Of a stretch of 64,000 nucleotides of DNA, positions 55,379 through 64,000 are shown piece by piece. Below the pieces are notes generated by a model. That model saw only the letters and a program-made list of their open reading frames with translations, did not search any database and was not told the origin of the DNA. The first letter of the stretch is position 1. The number at the start of each line of letters is the position of its first letter. A program made the position numbers and the translations under genes. This DNA comes from Rhizobium sp. CF080 (GTDB lineage: Bacteria; Pseudomonadota; Alphaproteobacteria; Rhizobiales; Rhizobiaceae). The stretch covers positions 310,001 to 374,000 of the forward strand of contig NZ_AKKC02000002.1 of NCBI RefSeq assembly GCF_000282095.2. Direction: 5' to 3'.

Positions 55379-56434
55379 CTAATCGTTGCCGGAGACGATA
55401 TTCTCCCGGTCGTGGTCCAGGATGAGTTCCGGTGCGCCGCCGGCCAGGTGATTGCCGGTCACGGTGTTGTGCCGCGCAAAATCGAGCGGGCTGAGGCTGC
55501 TGCCGAATGGATGGCCGGGGCTCGAGAAGCAGTAGGACCTTGCGCCCTGCCGGCTCCCAAGCCAAACCGCCGGCCTCGCCCCCCAGAAATTCCGATAGCG
55601 AAACGTGTTTCCGGTGATGAGATTACGCTCCGGAGCCTGATGGCGGATGGTGCCGCCTTCTCCGCAGTTCCGATAGAGAAAGATGCCACCCGTCACCGGA
55701 TTGTCGAAGACGTTGTTCTCTATGCGGTTGTCCGCCGAGCCGTCCACCGCGATCATTTCCCGCTTCGCCGTGCTTATGGTGAACGTGTTGCCGATGATGC
55801 GGTTGCCCGCCGATTCCGCATCGAGATAGATGGCCGTTGACGCGCTCGTTCCGGTGATGCGGGAATTCTCGATTGTCATGCCGGTCACGCCGGGTGCCGC
55901 GTAAAGCGGGATCCTGCCGTTCGCCTCCAGGGTGATGTTGCTCAGCGTGATGCCGCTCGGGGCCGCGGCCTGGGCTCGCTGCGTATGCCCGGCCTCCAGA
56001 GACGACCGCCGTACATTTTCTGCCTCGCCATTGGCACCGAGACCCCGGATACGGATGCCGCCCCTGATCGTGCAATTCCGGATATGGGTACCGCGCGGCA
56101 CGTCCCAGCTTCCGTCTGGCCTCTCAACCGACTGGATCAGCAGGACGTCTCTCTTCGCAGCCGTGCCGTCGAGCGTCCCGCCGTTGCAATCGAGCGTGAC
56201 GCCGGAAGCCCTGCTGCCGGAAAAGACAATGGGCGCGGTGATCACATCATTTTTCGCAAGCGACAGATCGCAACCGAGCGCTACCGGCGCTGTTCCAGCC
56301 GCAGCCGGGGCGCGGATCCCTGCATAGACATCCGCCGTGCAAGCTGCCGCTTCAGCACGCCCGGACACCAGCCCGACCGGCAGCAACAGGGCGAGAAGGG
56401 CGCCTGGCGCCAGATATGGGACAAAGCTCATCAT
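55379..56434 (-). CDS. Secreted parallel beta-helix (NosD-like) protein
   Basis: The ATG pair at 56434/56431 gives about 351 residues with a signal peptide (about 1-29, ending GRAEAAACT). The rest is a run of short turns rich in Asn, Gly and Ile: TLDCNGGTLDG, THIRNCTIRGGIRIRG, ITLSNITLEANG, MTIENSRITGTSAS, NRIIGNTFTIST, NRIENNVFDNPVTGG. This is the pattern of a right-handed beta-helix with about ten coils, as in pectate-lyase and NosD-type proteins. No lyase active site was identified. Four cysteines flank the fold. It is convergent with pyrF, 3 bp apart, and divergent from the DUF1330 gene. Function unknown. Confidence 0.8.
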   Translation of the reverse strand: MMSFVPYLAPGALLALLLPVGLVSGRAEAAACTADVYAGIRAPAAAGTAPVALGCDLSLAKNDVITAPIVFSGSRASGVTLDCNGGTLDGTAAKRDVLLIQSVERPDGSWDVPRGTHIRNCTIRGGIRIRGLGANGEAENVRRSSLEAGHTQRAQAAAPSGITLSNITLEANGRIPLYAAPGVTGMTIENSRITGTSASTAIYLDAESAGNRIIGNTFTISTAKREMIAVDGSADNRIENNVFDNPVTGGIFLYRNCGEGGTIRHQAPERNLITGNTFRYRNFWGARPAVWLGSRQGARSYCFSSPGHPFGSSLSPLDFARHNTVTGNHLAGGAPELILDHDRENIVSGND

Positions 56435-56496
56435 ATTGACTCGCCCGGGAATTTGCCTGAAGTCATCCGAACCGAAAACACATTGGAGGAGATACC

Positions 56497-56784
56497 ATGG
56501 CCAAGGGATATTGGGTCGCTCGCGTCGATGTCCGCGACCCGGAACGCTACAAGGACTATATCGCAGCGGCCACGCCCGCCTTCGAAAAATACGGCGCCAA
56601 CTTCCTCGCCCGTGGTGGCGCAATGGCGGCAATGGAGGGCAAGTCCCGCACCCGCAACGTGATCATCGAGTTTCCCTCGATGCAGGCCGCCATCGACTGC
56701 TACAATTCGCCGGAATACGCGATTGCCATCAAGATCCGCCAGGAAGTGGCGGACGGCGAAATCGTCGTCCTCGACGGCCTTTAA
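56497..56784 (+). CDS. DUF1330-domain protein
   Basis: This 95-residue protein is a complete DUF1330 domain with the ferredoxin-like dimeric alpha/beta-barrel look: YWVARVDVRDPERYKDYIAAATPAF, RGGAM, RTRNVIIEFPSMQAAIDCYNSPEY. Its function is not established in this family. The start ATG follows GGAGGAG. It lies 102 bp before the NDUFA9-like gene, in which gap I see nothing clear. Confidence 0.9.
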   Translation: MAKGYWVARVDVRDPERYKDYIAAATPAFEKYGANFLARGGAMAAMEGKSRTRNVIIEFPSMQAAIDCYNSPEYAIAIKIRQEVADGEIVVLDGL

Positions 56785-56886
56785 GAACCAGTTATCACGG
56801 GCGGTGCGGCAGTGGAGACACTTCCACCCGTGCCGCGATTCGGTTAAACAGCACTCATCTCGTCCCACAGGCTCCCGGAGCACGCC

Positions 56887-57867
56887 ATGACCATCAACAA
56901 CCTTCCGCCGCTCGTCACCGTTTTCGGAGGATCGGGCTTTGTCGGCAGGCATGTGGTGCGCGCGCTCGTGAAGCGCGGTTATCGCGTCCGGGTTGCCGTC
57001 CGCCGGCCGGATCTCGCCGGCTTCCTGCTGCCGGCCGGTTATGTCGGCCAGGTCTCGCTGATCCAGGCAAACCTGCGCTACCGTCAGTCGGTTCTGCGGG
57101 CCGTCGAAGGCGCTTCGCATGTCGTCAACTGCGTCGGCATCCTGTTCGAAAGCGGCCGCAACACGTTCGACGCGGTCCAGGATTTTGGCGCCCGCGCGGT
57201 CGTTGATGCGGCGCGTGCGGCCGGTGCCAAGCTCACCCATATTTCGGCCATCGGCGCAGATGCCAATTCGGAATCTTCCTATGCCCAGAGCAAGGGCCGC
57301 GCCGAGGCGACGATCCTCTCGACGCTGCCGGATGCCATCATCCTGCGGCCTTCGATCGTGTTCGGCCCGGAAGACAGCTTCTTCAACAAGTTCGCGTCCA
57401 TGGCCCGCACCTTCCCTGCCCTGCCGCTGATCGGCGGCGGCAAGACGAAGTTCCAGCCGGTCTATGTCGAGGACGTCGCCGAGACCGTCGCCCGTTCCGT
57501 CGATGGCACGATCGCGTCCGGCAAGATCTATGAGCTCGGCGGCGGCGAAGTGATGACCTTCCGCCAGTGTCTGGAGACGGTGCTGCGCGTCACCAACCGC
57601 AGCAACGCGCTCGTCTCGCTGCCCTTCGGCATCGCTTCGCTGATCGGCAGCATCGCGTCGCTCATCCCGTTCGTCCAGCCGCCGATCACCAGCGATCAGG
57701 TAAAGCTGCTGAAGGTCGATAATGTCGTCTCTGACGCCGCCGCCGCGGAAGGCCGCACCCTGCAGGGGATAGGCATCCGCCCGACGCTCGCGTCCTCTAT
57801 CCTGCCATCCTACCTTGTGCAGTATCGCCCGCAGGGCCAGTACACCGGCTCCGGCCGCGCGGCCTGA
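56887..57867 (+). CDS. NDUFA9-like NAD(P)-binding epimerase-family protein
   Basis: This 326-residue extended short-chain dehydrogenase resembles the complex I subunit NDUFA9, which in alphaproteobacteria is an accessory subunit or quinone-linked protein. The Rossmann glycine motif is VFGGSGFVGRHV. The downstream segments VVNCVGILFESG, YAQSKGRAEATIL, ILRPSIVFGPEDSFFNKFA and FQPVYVEDVAE fit the group. The usual SDR catalytic Tyr-x3-Lys is present as YAQSK. A role with complex I is inferred from family only; nuo genes are not in this window. Confidence 0.88.
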   Translation: MTINNLPPLVTVFGGSGFVGRHVVRALVKRGYRVRVAVRRPDLAGFLLPAGYVGQVSLIQANLRYRQSVLRAVEGASHVVNCVGILFESGRNTFDAVQDFGARAVVDAARAAGAKLTHISAIGADANSESSYAQSKGRAEATILSTLPDAIILRPSIVFGPEDSFFNKFASMARTFPALPLIGGGKTKFQPVYVEDVAETVARSVDGTIASGKIYELGGGEVMTFRQCLETVLRVTNRSNALVSLPFGIASLIGSIASLIPFVQPPITSDQVKLLKVDNVVSDAAAAEGRTLQGIGIRPTLASSILPSYLVQYRPQGQYTGSGRAA

Positions 57868-57914
57868 TATCATTAACCACATCCAGCGATTTGTTTCGCT
57901 CCGATACACCGGTC

Positions 57915-57937
57915 GTGCCCGCTGAAAAATCGGGCAC
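57915..57937 (+). terminator. Hairpin after the NDUFA9-like gene
   Basis: GTGCCCG and CGGGCAC form a 7-bp stem with a 9-nt loop, 47 bp past the stop. No T run follows, so termination is only possible. Confidence 0.4.
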
Positions 57938-58126
57938 CCCGTTGTTGTCGCTCATGTTTCGGGCAAGGATAGTGGCACAAAGGTCGCAGTGGCCGAAGCA
58001 GTCGCGTTAATAGCCGGTTCAGCAAAATCCTTTATTGAATTCCTCTAATCCAACCCATAAATCCACCCTCACACAACAAGCGGCGCAACCGTGACGATAA
58101 AATCATCCATCGAAAGGCATTCCTCC

Positions 58127-58279
58127 ATGGGCAAGCCCATCGCCCTCTTTTTTGCGTGTGCAGCACTGATCATCCTCGCGGGCTCCTTCATGGCCCCGAC
58201 GACGGGTGCCGCCGGCAAGAGCGAATGCACGCCCGCATACGGCGTCGATCCGTGCAGCACGGCATCCATCCATCACTAA
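58127..58279 (+). CDS. 50-residue secreted or membrane peptide
   Basis: The ATG at 58127 with AAAGG about 9 nt upstream gives a 50-residue protein: MGKPIALFFACAALIILAGSF is a hydrophobic helix like a signal peptide or anchor. The following part has two cysteines (ECTPAYGVDPCST) that could form a disulfide in the periplasm. No family is recognised. The ending STASIHH and a strong terminator right after the stop argue for a real gene. A longer in-frame start at 58091 adds nothing recognisable. The gap before it (57868-58126) has no other gene. Confidence 0.5.
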   Translation: MGKPIALFFACAALIILAGSFMAPTTGAAGKSECTPAYGVDPCSTASIHH

Positions 58280-58296
58280 GAAAACGATTTGAGAGT

Positions 58297-58324
58297 CGGC
58301 GGCCTTTCGAGCCGCCTTCTTCTT
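58297..58324 (+). terminator. Rho-independent terminator after the 50-residue gene
   Basis: GGCGGC and GCCGCC form a 6-bp stem with loop CTTTCGA, followed by TTCTTCTT. It overlaps the last codons of the convergent uppP gene. Confidence 0.7.
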
Positions 58325-59129
58325 ATGCTCCCAGCAGCAGCGCGATCAGGCCCAGGGCGCCGACGACGATTCGCCAGTAGGCGAACGGCGCATAACCGCG
58401 GCTCGACACGAAATCGAGCAGCGAGCGCACCACCAAGATGGCGGTGACGAAGGCGGCGATAAACCCGACCGCAATCAGCGCGCCGTCGTCGAAACTCAAC
58501 GCATTGCGGTTCTTGTAAAGATCCAGCACGAAGGCGCCGAGCATGGTCGGCATGGCGAGGAAGAACGAGAATTCGGCCGCCGAGCGCTTGTCAGCGCCGA
58601 GCAGCAATGCGCCGACGATGGTCGCGCCGGAACGCGAGGTGCCGGGGATCATCGCAACGCATTGGCAAAGCCCGATCTTGAAGGCGAGCGAAGGCGGATA
58701 GTCCATCACGTCGTGATATTTCGGCTGAAATTTCATCCTGTCGACGGCAAGCAGCACGAAGCCGCCGAGGATCAGCATGATACAGATCAGCATCGGCGTC
58801 TCGAACAGCACGGCCTTGATGAAGTCATGTGCCAGAGCGCCGATCACCGCCGCGGGCAGGAATGCGATCAGCACCGTCGCGACGAAACGACGCGCCTTGG
58901 GGCTGGTCGGCAGGTCGGCCGCGATCTGCAGCAGCTTGCGGGCATAAACGAGCAGGATGGCCAGGATGGCGCCCAACTGGATCAGCACCGCGAAGGTGTT
59001 GCCAGGCGACTGGAAACCGAGGAAATGGCCGGCCAGCAGAACGTGGGCGGTCGAGGAAACGGGAAGAAATTCAGTGAGACCCTCGATCAAACCGAGGACG
59101 AGCGCACTGATGATGGACTGATCCGCCAT
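58323..59129 (-). CDS. uppP: Undecaprenyl-diphosphatase UppP (BacA)
   Basis: UppP recycles the lipid carrier of peptidoglycan and O-antigen synthesis; extra copies give bacitracin resistance. The 268-residue membrane protein has about eight helices and both family motifs: [19 protein letters not shown] near the start, with its catalytic Glu and Ser, and [17 protein letters not shown] in the middle. Complete, starting with ATG at 59129. The gap to the divergent GST gene is 156 bp. Confidence 0.96.
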   Translation of the reverse strand: MADQSIISALVLGLIEGLTEFLPVSSTAHVLLAGHFLGFQSPGNTFAVLIQLGAILAILLVYARKLLQIAADLPTSPKARRFVATVLIAFLPAAVIGALAHDFIKAVLFETPMLICIMLILGGFVLLAVDRMKFQPKYHDVMDYPPSLAFKIGLCQCVAMIPGTSRSGATIVGALLLGADKRSAAEFSFFLAMPTMLGAFVLDLYKNRNALSFDDGALIAVGFIAAFVTAILVVRSLLDFVSSRGYAPFAYWRIVVGALGLIALLLGA

Positions 59130-59285
59130 TCTTAATCCTTTATTGAGCAGATAAGGGCAGTTTTAAGCAGTTTATGAGCCGTTGCTTGTCTTGGGCCTAC
59201 CAAATCCATATAGCTGCCATATGTCAGGCGGGCGCGCGAGGCGCCCCCACCCCTCCTATACGAAATTCGTGAAGTTCAAATATCC

Positions 59286-59978
59286 ATGCCCACGCTCTAT
59301 CATCATTCCATGTCTTCGGCCTCGCGGTTCGTCCGGCTGATTCTCGCCGAATACGGCTTCCAGGCGGATCTGGTGGAAGAGCAGCCCTGGGAAAAACGGC
59401 GGGAATTCCTGACGCTCAATCCTGCGGGCACTCTCCCGGTCTATGTCGACGACAGCATGAGAGTGCTTTGTGGCCCTTCCGTGCTCCTGGAATTCCTCGA
59501 CGAAACGCATGGCGTGCTGAAGCGCGACCGCCGGCTGCTGGCCGAAGACCCGTGGCAACGCGCCGAAATCCGCCGTCTGACGGAATGGTTCCTGCAGAAG
59601 ATGGAGCAAGATGTCACCCGGCCGCTGACCCGGGAGCGGGTCTTCAAGCTGCAGATGACGACGGCTCAAGGCGGAGGCGCCCCGGATTCGAAGGTGCTGC
59701 GCACATCCCGCGCAAATATCCGCCAGCATATGAAATATCTCTCCTGGCTTGCCGGTTCACGGCCCTGGCTCGCGGGCGACCGGCTGAGCTATGCCGACCT
59801 TGCCGCCGCCGCCTCGATTTCTATCCTCGACTATCTTGGAGAAATCGACTGGTCGGAGACGCCGGTCGCCAAGGACTGGTATCAGCGGCTGAAATCCCGC
59901 CCCTCCTTCCGGCCGATGCTCTCCGAACGCATCCGCGGCCTCACCCCGGTATCCCATTATGCGGACCTTGATTTCTGA
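59286..59978 (+). CDS. Glutathione S-transferase family protein
   Basis: The 230-residue protein has the thioredoxin-like half ([30 protein letters not shown], with Ser-Ser in the active-site spot), the cis-Pro/SNAIL-type segment [27 protein letters not shown] and the helical half with [21 protein letters not shown]. It resembles a rhizobial GST often found before queG. Its stop lies 20 nt past the queG start, so the two overlap and are translationally coupled. Substrate unknown. Confidence 0.87.
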   Translation: MPTLYHHSMSSASRFVRLILAEYGFQADLVEEQPWEKRREFLTLNPAGTLPVYVDDSMRVLCGPSVLLEFLDETHGVLKRDRRLLAEDPWQRAEIRRLTEWFLQKMEQDVTRPLTRERVFKLQMTTAQGGGAPDSKVLRTSRANIRQHMKYLSWLAGSRPWLAGDRLSYADLAAAASISILDYLGEIDWSETPVAKDWYQRLKSRPSFRPMLSERIRGLTPVSHYADLDF

Positions 59979-61134
59979 CGCAGCCGCGCGGGAGGAAGAC
60001 AGGGCGCTTCGACGGCGGGAGAAGCTGACCGCCTTCATTCGCGAGGAAGCGGCGGCCCAGGGTTTCGATCTTTGCCGAATCACGGGGCCCGACAGCATTC
60101 CGCAGGCGCCGGAACGGCTGGAGATCTTTCTGGCCGACGGCCACCACGGCAGCATGGACTGGATGGCGGAGACGCGCGCGAGACGCGCCGACCCAAAGGT
60201 TCTGTGGGACCAAGTCCGCTCGATCGTCATGTTCGGGCTGAACTATGGGCCGGACGAAGACCCGCGCGGCATTCTCGACAAACCGGACAAGGCGGCAATC
60301 TCGGTCTATGCGCGCAATCGCGATTATCATGACGTCATCAAGGGCCGGCTGAAGGAGATCGCCACGCGCTTTGCGGCGCGCGCCGGCGAGGACGTCAAGG
60401 TCTTTGTCGATACTGCACCGGTGATGGAAAAGCCGCTCGCGGAAGCGGCCGGGCTTGGCTGGCAGGGCAAGCACACCAATCTTGTCAGCCGCACCCATGG
60501 CTCCTGGCTGTTCCTCGGCAGCCTGTTCACCACGGCGGACCTTATTGTCAATGAGGCTGAAACAGACCATTGCGGTTCCTGCCGCGCCTGTCTCGACGCC
60601 TGTCCGACGGCTGCCTTTCCGGCGCCCTATCGGCTCGATGCCCGCCGCTGCATTTCATATCTGACGATCGAACACAAAGGCCCGATCGATCCGGAATTCC
60701 GGCCATTGATCGGCAACCGCATCTATGGCTGCGACGACTGTCTTGCGGCCTGTCCCTGGAACAAGTTCGCGGCAAGCGCCTCCGAAATGAAGCTGCAGGC
60801 GCGCGAAGACCTGAAGGAACCGTCGATCGCGTATCTGCTGACTCTGGACGATGCGACCTTTCGAACCTTTTTCAGCGGCTCGCCGGTCAAGCGCATCGGG
60901 CGGGACCGTTTCATCCGCAATGTGCTGATCGCTGCCGGCAATTCCGGTGATGCCAGGCTCGTTGGGCAATGTCTCGAACTTGCGGGCGACCCCTCGCCCG
61001 CGGTACGCGGCATGGCTATATGGGCTCTGAAGCGGCTGATGGCGGAGGACGATTTTGCGCGGTTTGCCGAGGCACGCGGCGCGGAAGACGATCCGGACGT
61101 GCTGGAAGAATGGCGATTGGCGGGAGCGGCATGA
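59959..61134 (+). CDS. queG: Epoxyqueuosine reductase QueG
   Basis: QueG reduces epoxyqueuosine in tRNA to queuosine, using cobalamin and two [4Fe-4S] clusters. The 391-residue protein has the family N-terminal domain ([31 protein letters not shown]), the cobalamin region [15 protein letters not shown], the clusters [16 protein letters not shown] and CISYL with [12 protein letters not shown], and a C-terminal HEAT-like tail. The start ATG at 59959 lies in the end of the GST gene. It overlaps the next gene by 4 nt. Confidence 0.96.
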   Translation: MRTLISDAAAREEDRALRRREKLTAFIREEAAAQGFDLCRITGPDSIPQAPERLEIFLADGHHGSMDWMAETRARRADPKVLWDQVRSIVMFGLNYGPDEDPRGILDKPDKAAISVYARNRDYHDVIKGRLKEIATRFAARAGEDVKVFVDTAPVMEKPLAEAAGLGWQGKHTNLVSRTHGSWLFLGSLFTTADLIVNEAETDHCGSCRACLDACPTAAFPAPYRLDARRCISYLTIEHKGPIDPEFRPLIGNRIYGCDDCLAACPWNKFAASASEMKLQAREDLKEPSIAYLLTLDDATFRTFFSGSPVKRIGRDRFIRNVLIAAGNSGDARLVGQCLELAGDPSPAVRGMAIWALKRLMAEDDFARFAEARGAEDDPDVLEEWRLAGAA

Positions 61135-62006
61135 TGAGTGTGATGATCTTCGGATGCGGCTACTCGGGCCAGGCGATCGCCGAAACCTTCAAATCCGAAG
61201 GCCATCCGGTCTCCGGCACGGTCAGGACGGTCGACAAGGCGCTGGAGCTTGCGGCGCGAGACATTGAGGCCTTCGTGTTCGACGGCAGCCCATTCAGCGA
61301 CGAGCTGCTGGCCAAATTGTCCGAGATCACGCATCTCGTGCAGTCGATCCCACCCGGCAGGGAAGGCGATCCGCTGCTGAAGCTCGTCTCCGGGCGACTG
61401 CGGGAGCTTTGCCCGAGGCTCGAATGGATCGGCTATCTCTCTACCGTCGGCGTCTACGGGGATCACGGCGGCGGGTGGGTCACCGAGGAGACGCCGGGCA
61501 GTCCGATCCAGGGCCGGTCGATCGAGCGGGTCGATACGGAAGAGGCCTGGACTGCATTGGCGCGGGCCGCCGGCCTGCCCGTGGCGAGCCTTCGCCTCTC
61601 CGGCATCTACGGGCCTGGCCGCAACGCGTTCGTCAACCTTGCCCGTGGCACTGCGCGACGCATTATAAAGAGAGACCAGGTCTTCAACCGGATCCGCGTC
61701 GAAGACATAGGCGGTGCGGCGCTCTTCCTCGCGAAGGGCAATCTCGGCGGCATATATAATGTCACGGACGACGAGCCCGGTCCGCCGCAGGATGTCATCG
61801 TCGAAGCGGCACGGCTGATGGGCATCGAGCCGCCACCGGAACAGGATTTCGACACCGCCGAGATGACGCCAATGGCGCGCTCCTTCTATAGCGCCAACAA
61901 GCGCGTTTCGAACGCCAAGATCCGCGCGGCCGGGTTTGAATTCCGCTTCCCGCACTACCGGATGTCGCTCGCCGAAATGTGGATCTCGGGCCGCTGGCGA
62001 GGTTGA
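61131..62006 (+). CDS. SDR-family NAD(P)-dependent oxidoreductase
   Basis: This 291-residue extended SDR protein has the N-terminal Rossmann motif [14 protein letters not shown], a fingerprint with [13 protein letters not shown], and a C-terminal half with [14 protein letters not shown] and [15 protein letters not shown]. It resembles YeeZ-like sugar-nucleotide or unknown-substrate epimerases. The usual Tyr-x3-Lys catalytic motif is not evident, so activity is uncertain. The ATG at 61131 overlaps the queG stop. It ends the GST-queG-SDR operon. Confidence 0.85.
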   Translation: MMSVMIFGCGYSGQAIAETFKSEGHPVSGTVRTVDKALELAARDIEAFVFDGSPFSDELLAKLSEITHLVQSIPPGREGDPLLKLVSGRLRELCPRLEWIGYLSTVGVYGDHGGGWVTEETPGSPIQGRSIERVDTEEAWTALARAAGLPVASLRLSGIYGPGRNAFVNLARGTARRIIKRDQVFNRIRVEDIGGAALFLAKGNLGGIYNVTDDEPGPPQDVIVEAARLMGIEPPPEQDFDTAEMTPMARSFYSANKRVSNAKIRAAGFEFRFPHYRMSLAEMWISGRWRG

Positions 62007-62388
62007 AATTCCCATTTTGAAACGGTTGAAATTTTCATCCCTATCGGCTGATCTAGTTATTATTTCTTAATCCTTACGGCTGAGCGCCACAAAATTTGCC
62101 CAAATGAGGCAATAGACCTCGCATCACGACAAATTTTTTTCTGCAATTTTCGTGATCGCAGACTCTTTGCGAGTCTCGCTGAAACTACATTCCGCTTTCT
62201 GACTGTTTTTAAAGGTTTTCTTCCGGAGAAAGTTAGCTGGCTTCTTAAAAAGATCCGCGTAAATCTAATCACAAATATTACAGACTGTAACGTTCCGTGA
62301 TCGCGAGCCCCACTTTTTCGCCACTTTTCGCCCCGCTTAGCCGTTTTGCACGCAACGTGCAGGGACAAAACGAACGGGGACGACCGAC
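62007..62388. other. AT-rich non-coding gap before the rlpA-like gene
   Basis: No gene was found in these 382 bp. The sequence is far more AT-rich than the genes around it. AGACTC and GAGTCT (62160-62176) form a 6-bp hairpin whose two arms each hold a GANTC site. TGCACG-CAA-CGTGCA, shortly before the rlpA-like start, is a second small dyad. It probably holds the promoter and leader of that gene. Confidence 0.55.
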
Positions 62389-62799
62389 TTGACAACAATT
62401 CGACGCTCGACTTTCGCCGCGGCCTCCATTGCTGCTTTTGCAACTCTCGGCGCCGCGCAGGCCAATGCTGCGCCCGGGTGCGGTCACGCATCCTGGTATG
62501 CCCTCGGATCCAAGACGGCATCCGGGGAACGAATGAACGCCTCTCTCATGACGGCCGCCCACCGGACGCTGCCCTTCGGCACCAAGGTGATGGTGACGAA
62601 CAAGCGCAACGGCAAAAGCGTCGTCGTACGCATCAACGACCGCGGCCCGTTCATCCGCGGCCGGGTGATCGACGTGTCCAAGGCCGCGGCCAAGAACATC
62701 GGCATGATCAGCTCCGGTACCGCCCAGGTCTGTTACCAGATCGTCGATGCCGGCAACCAGAAAGTCTCGGGCAAGGGCCTGAAAGCGATCGACGGCTGA
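62389..62799 (+). CDS. RlpA-like septal ring lytic transglycosylase-family protein (short form)
   Basis: The 136-residue secreted protein is a double-psi beta-barrel domain. A signal peptide ends near AQANAAPG (about 27). The catalytic-type residues are His58 in AAHRTLPFGTKV and Asp84 in RINDRGPF, with HASWYALGSKTASGERMN before them. It lacks the C-terminal SPOR domain of full RlpA, so septal targeting is unexplained. The start is TTG at 62389, after a GGGGA ribosome site. In Pseudomonas RlpA cuts denuded glycan at the septum. Confidence 0.87.
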   Translation: MTTIRRSTFAAASIAAFATLGAAQANAAPGCGHASWYALGSKTASGERMNASLMTAAHRTLPFGTKVMVTNKRNGKSVVVRINDRGPFIRGRVIDVSKAAAKNIGMISSGTAQVCYQIVDAGNQKVSGKGLKAIDG

Positions 62800-62896
62800 G
62801 GCTGTCCGAAGAGATGGTTGAGGCCGACCTCTTGCCCTATCGCGCAATCGCGGTTACGACCCGTGCCATACGGGTGCAACCGACACGGAGTGTGAC

Positions 62897-64000
62897 ATGC
62901 GATTGGGCGGACGAATTGCCGGTGCCATAGAGGTGCTGGCGGACATCGAGACGCGCAAGCGTCCTGTCGCCGACGCCCTCAAGGATTGGGGTCTCGCCCA
63001 TCGTTTCGCCGGTTCCGGCGATCGTGCCGCAATCGGCAATATCGTCTACGACGCACTGCGCATGCGTCTTTCGCATGCCTGGCTGATGGACGACGAGAGC
63101 CCGACTGCCCTCGCCTACGCGGTTCTCATCCGGCAATGGGGTTTCACCCCCGAGGCGCTCCAGGCCGAGTTCACGGACGACCGCTTCGCACCGCCGGCTC
63201 CGACGGAGGCGAACCTCTCTTCACTCGCCTCCCGCAATCTCGGTGATGCGCCTCTCCATGTTCAGGGGGACATCCCGGACTGGATCCAGCCATCCTTCGA
63301 AGCCAATTTCGGCGAGGACTGGCTGATCGAGGCCAAGGCATTGGCCGGCCGCCCGACCCTCGATCTGCGCGCCAACACGTTGAAGGCGTCACGCGAGAAG
63401 GTCGTCAAGGCACTGGAACGCTCGAACGCCAAGGCTTCGCGCATCGCCCGCAACGGCATCCGGATTGCCGCGGGCGAAGGAGCATCCCGCCTGCCCAACG
63501 TCACTGCCGAGCTTTCGTTCCAGAAAGGCTGGTTCGAAGTTCAGGACGAAGGCTCGCAGATCGTCGCCGACCTGGTCCAGCCGGGCGAACATCATCAGGT
63601 CCTCGACTATTGCGCCGGCGGCGGCGGCAAGACGCTCGCCATGGCCGCCGCCATGCACAACAAGGGCCAGATCCACGCCTATGACGCCGACCGCAAGCGG
63701 CTGGCACCGATCATCGAACGGCTGCGCCGCGCCGGCACCCGCAATGTCCAGGTCCATGACGACGCTCGACAGCTGAGTGGCCTGCAGGGCAAGCTCGATG
63801 CGGTCCTGGTCGATGCGCCCTGCACCGGCACCGGCACCTGGCGCCGCCGTCCGGACACCAAATGGCGGCTGACCCCGAAGAACCTCGACGAGCGCATTGC
63901 CCAGCAGCAGGAGGCGCTTTCCGAAGCCGCCGTCTTCGTGAAGCCGGGCGGCGCACTTGTCTATGTCACCTGTTCGATCCTGCCGGAGGAGAACGACGCC
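62897..64000 (+). CDS. RsmB/NOP-family rRNA m5C methyltransferase (3' end cut by window edge)
   Basis: This gene runs off the right edge; 368 codons are visible. The protein is a 16S rRNA m5C methyltransferase of the RsmB/Fmu kind: N-terminal helical domain (about 1-130), then motif I DYCAGGGGKTLAMAA, motif IV VDAPCTGTGTWRRRPD, with the catalytic-type Cys, and the second cysteine in YVTCSILPEE. The start is the ATG at 62897 after CGGAG. The gap from the rlpA-like stop is 97 bp. The precise target is not determinable. Confidence 0.9.
   Translation, partial: MRLGGRIAGAIEVLADIETRKRPVADALKDWGLAHRFAGSGDRAAIGNIVYDALRMRLSHAWLMDDESPTALAYAVLIRQWGFTPEALQAEFTDDRFAPPAPTEANLSSLASRNLGDAPLHVQGDIPDWIQPSFEANFGEDWLIEAKALAGRPTLDLRANTLKASREKVVKALERSNAKASRIARNGIRIAAGEGASRLPNVTAELSFQKGWFEVQDEGSQIVADLVQPGEHHQVLDYCAGGGGKTLAMAAAMHNKGQIHAYDADRKRLAPIIERLRRAGTRNVQVHDDARQLSGLQGKLDAVLVDAPCTGTGTWRRRPDTKWRLTPKNLDERIAQQQEALSEAAVFVKPGGALVYVTCSILPEENDA

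Overview
The window is a high-GC chromosomal segment from an alphaproteobacterium, most likely a member of the Rhizobiaceae (Hyphomicrobiales). The evidence is the ornithine-lipid acyltransferase OlsB, the PmtA phospholipid N-methyltransferase, the lptC-lptA-lptB-rpoN-hpf-ptsN block, a rhizobial-type DnaA beside rpsT, many GANTC (CcrM) sites next to dnaA, and Pho-box-like repeats in front of olsB and ugpB. Genus cannot be fixed by reading alone. No rRNA, tRNA, CRISPR array, insertion sequence or prophage was seen.

Layout. 1-5.2 kb (minus strand): olsB (cut by the window edge), a soluble hybrid histidine kinase, lspA, and two RNA methyltransferase genes coupled by 4-nt overlaps. 5.4-7.6 kb: a CoxG-like protein, a LapA-domain protein, ihfB and sppA. 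7.8-13 kb (plus): LPS export (lptC, lptA, lptB), then rpoN, hpf and ptsN, ending at a strong terminator. 13-15 kb (minus): grpE and hrcA. 15-18 kb (plus): rph, a VOC protein, rdgB and hemW. 18-23.9 kb (minus): a methyltransferase, a LysE exporter, dnaA, an 855-bp gap rich in GANTC sites, rpsT, an enoyl-CoA hydratase and mutM. 24-26.4 kb (plus): ubiE and ubiB.

26.4-42.7 kb is a mixed region in which housekeeping genes (coaBC, prfC, dut, cysK) alternate with accessory ones. The accessory genes are a two-gene module pairing a four-TM coiled protein with a membrane-anchored ClpP-fold protease, an MFS transporter with a divergent LysR regulator, a glyoxalase-like protein, a basic orphan protein, a class II amidotransferase, otsB-otsA (trehalose), a GST with a divergent LysR regulator, and a serine/threonine dehydratase. 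A perfect 31-bp inverted repeat follows cysK. 43-52 kb (minus): yifB/comM, gshB, a cupin, the ugpBAEC glycerol-3-phosphate importer with its Pho box, yraN and rsmI. 52-64 kb (mostly plus): dnaN, pmtA, a phosphatase-like gene, pyrF, a secreted beta-helix protein (minus), a DUF1330 protein, an NDUFA9-like protein, a 50-residue secreted or membrane peptide, uppP (minus), a GST, queG, an SDR protein, an rlpA-like gene and an RsmB-type rRNA methyltransferase cut by the right edge.

Themes that link the genes: envelope and membrane-lipid biogenesis (olsB, pmtA, lptCAB, lspA, uppP, rlpA, sppA) and phosphate-starvation control (Pho boxes at olsB and ugpB). Replication start and processivity are represented by dnaA and dnaN, which lie about 31 kb apart. 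Translation and RNA modification are represented by rsmI, queG, the TrmH-like protein, the RsmB-like protein, prfC, hpf and rpsT. The best candidate for an undescribed system is the membrane-protein plus ClpP-like protease pair at 26.5-28.7 kb. The GANTC cluster next to dnaA is the clearest regulatory signal. Six genes here seem to start with TTG and three with GTG.
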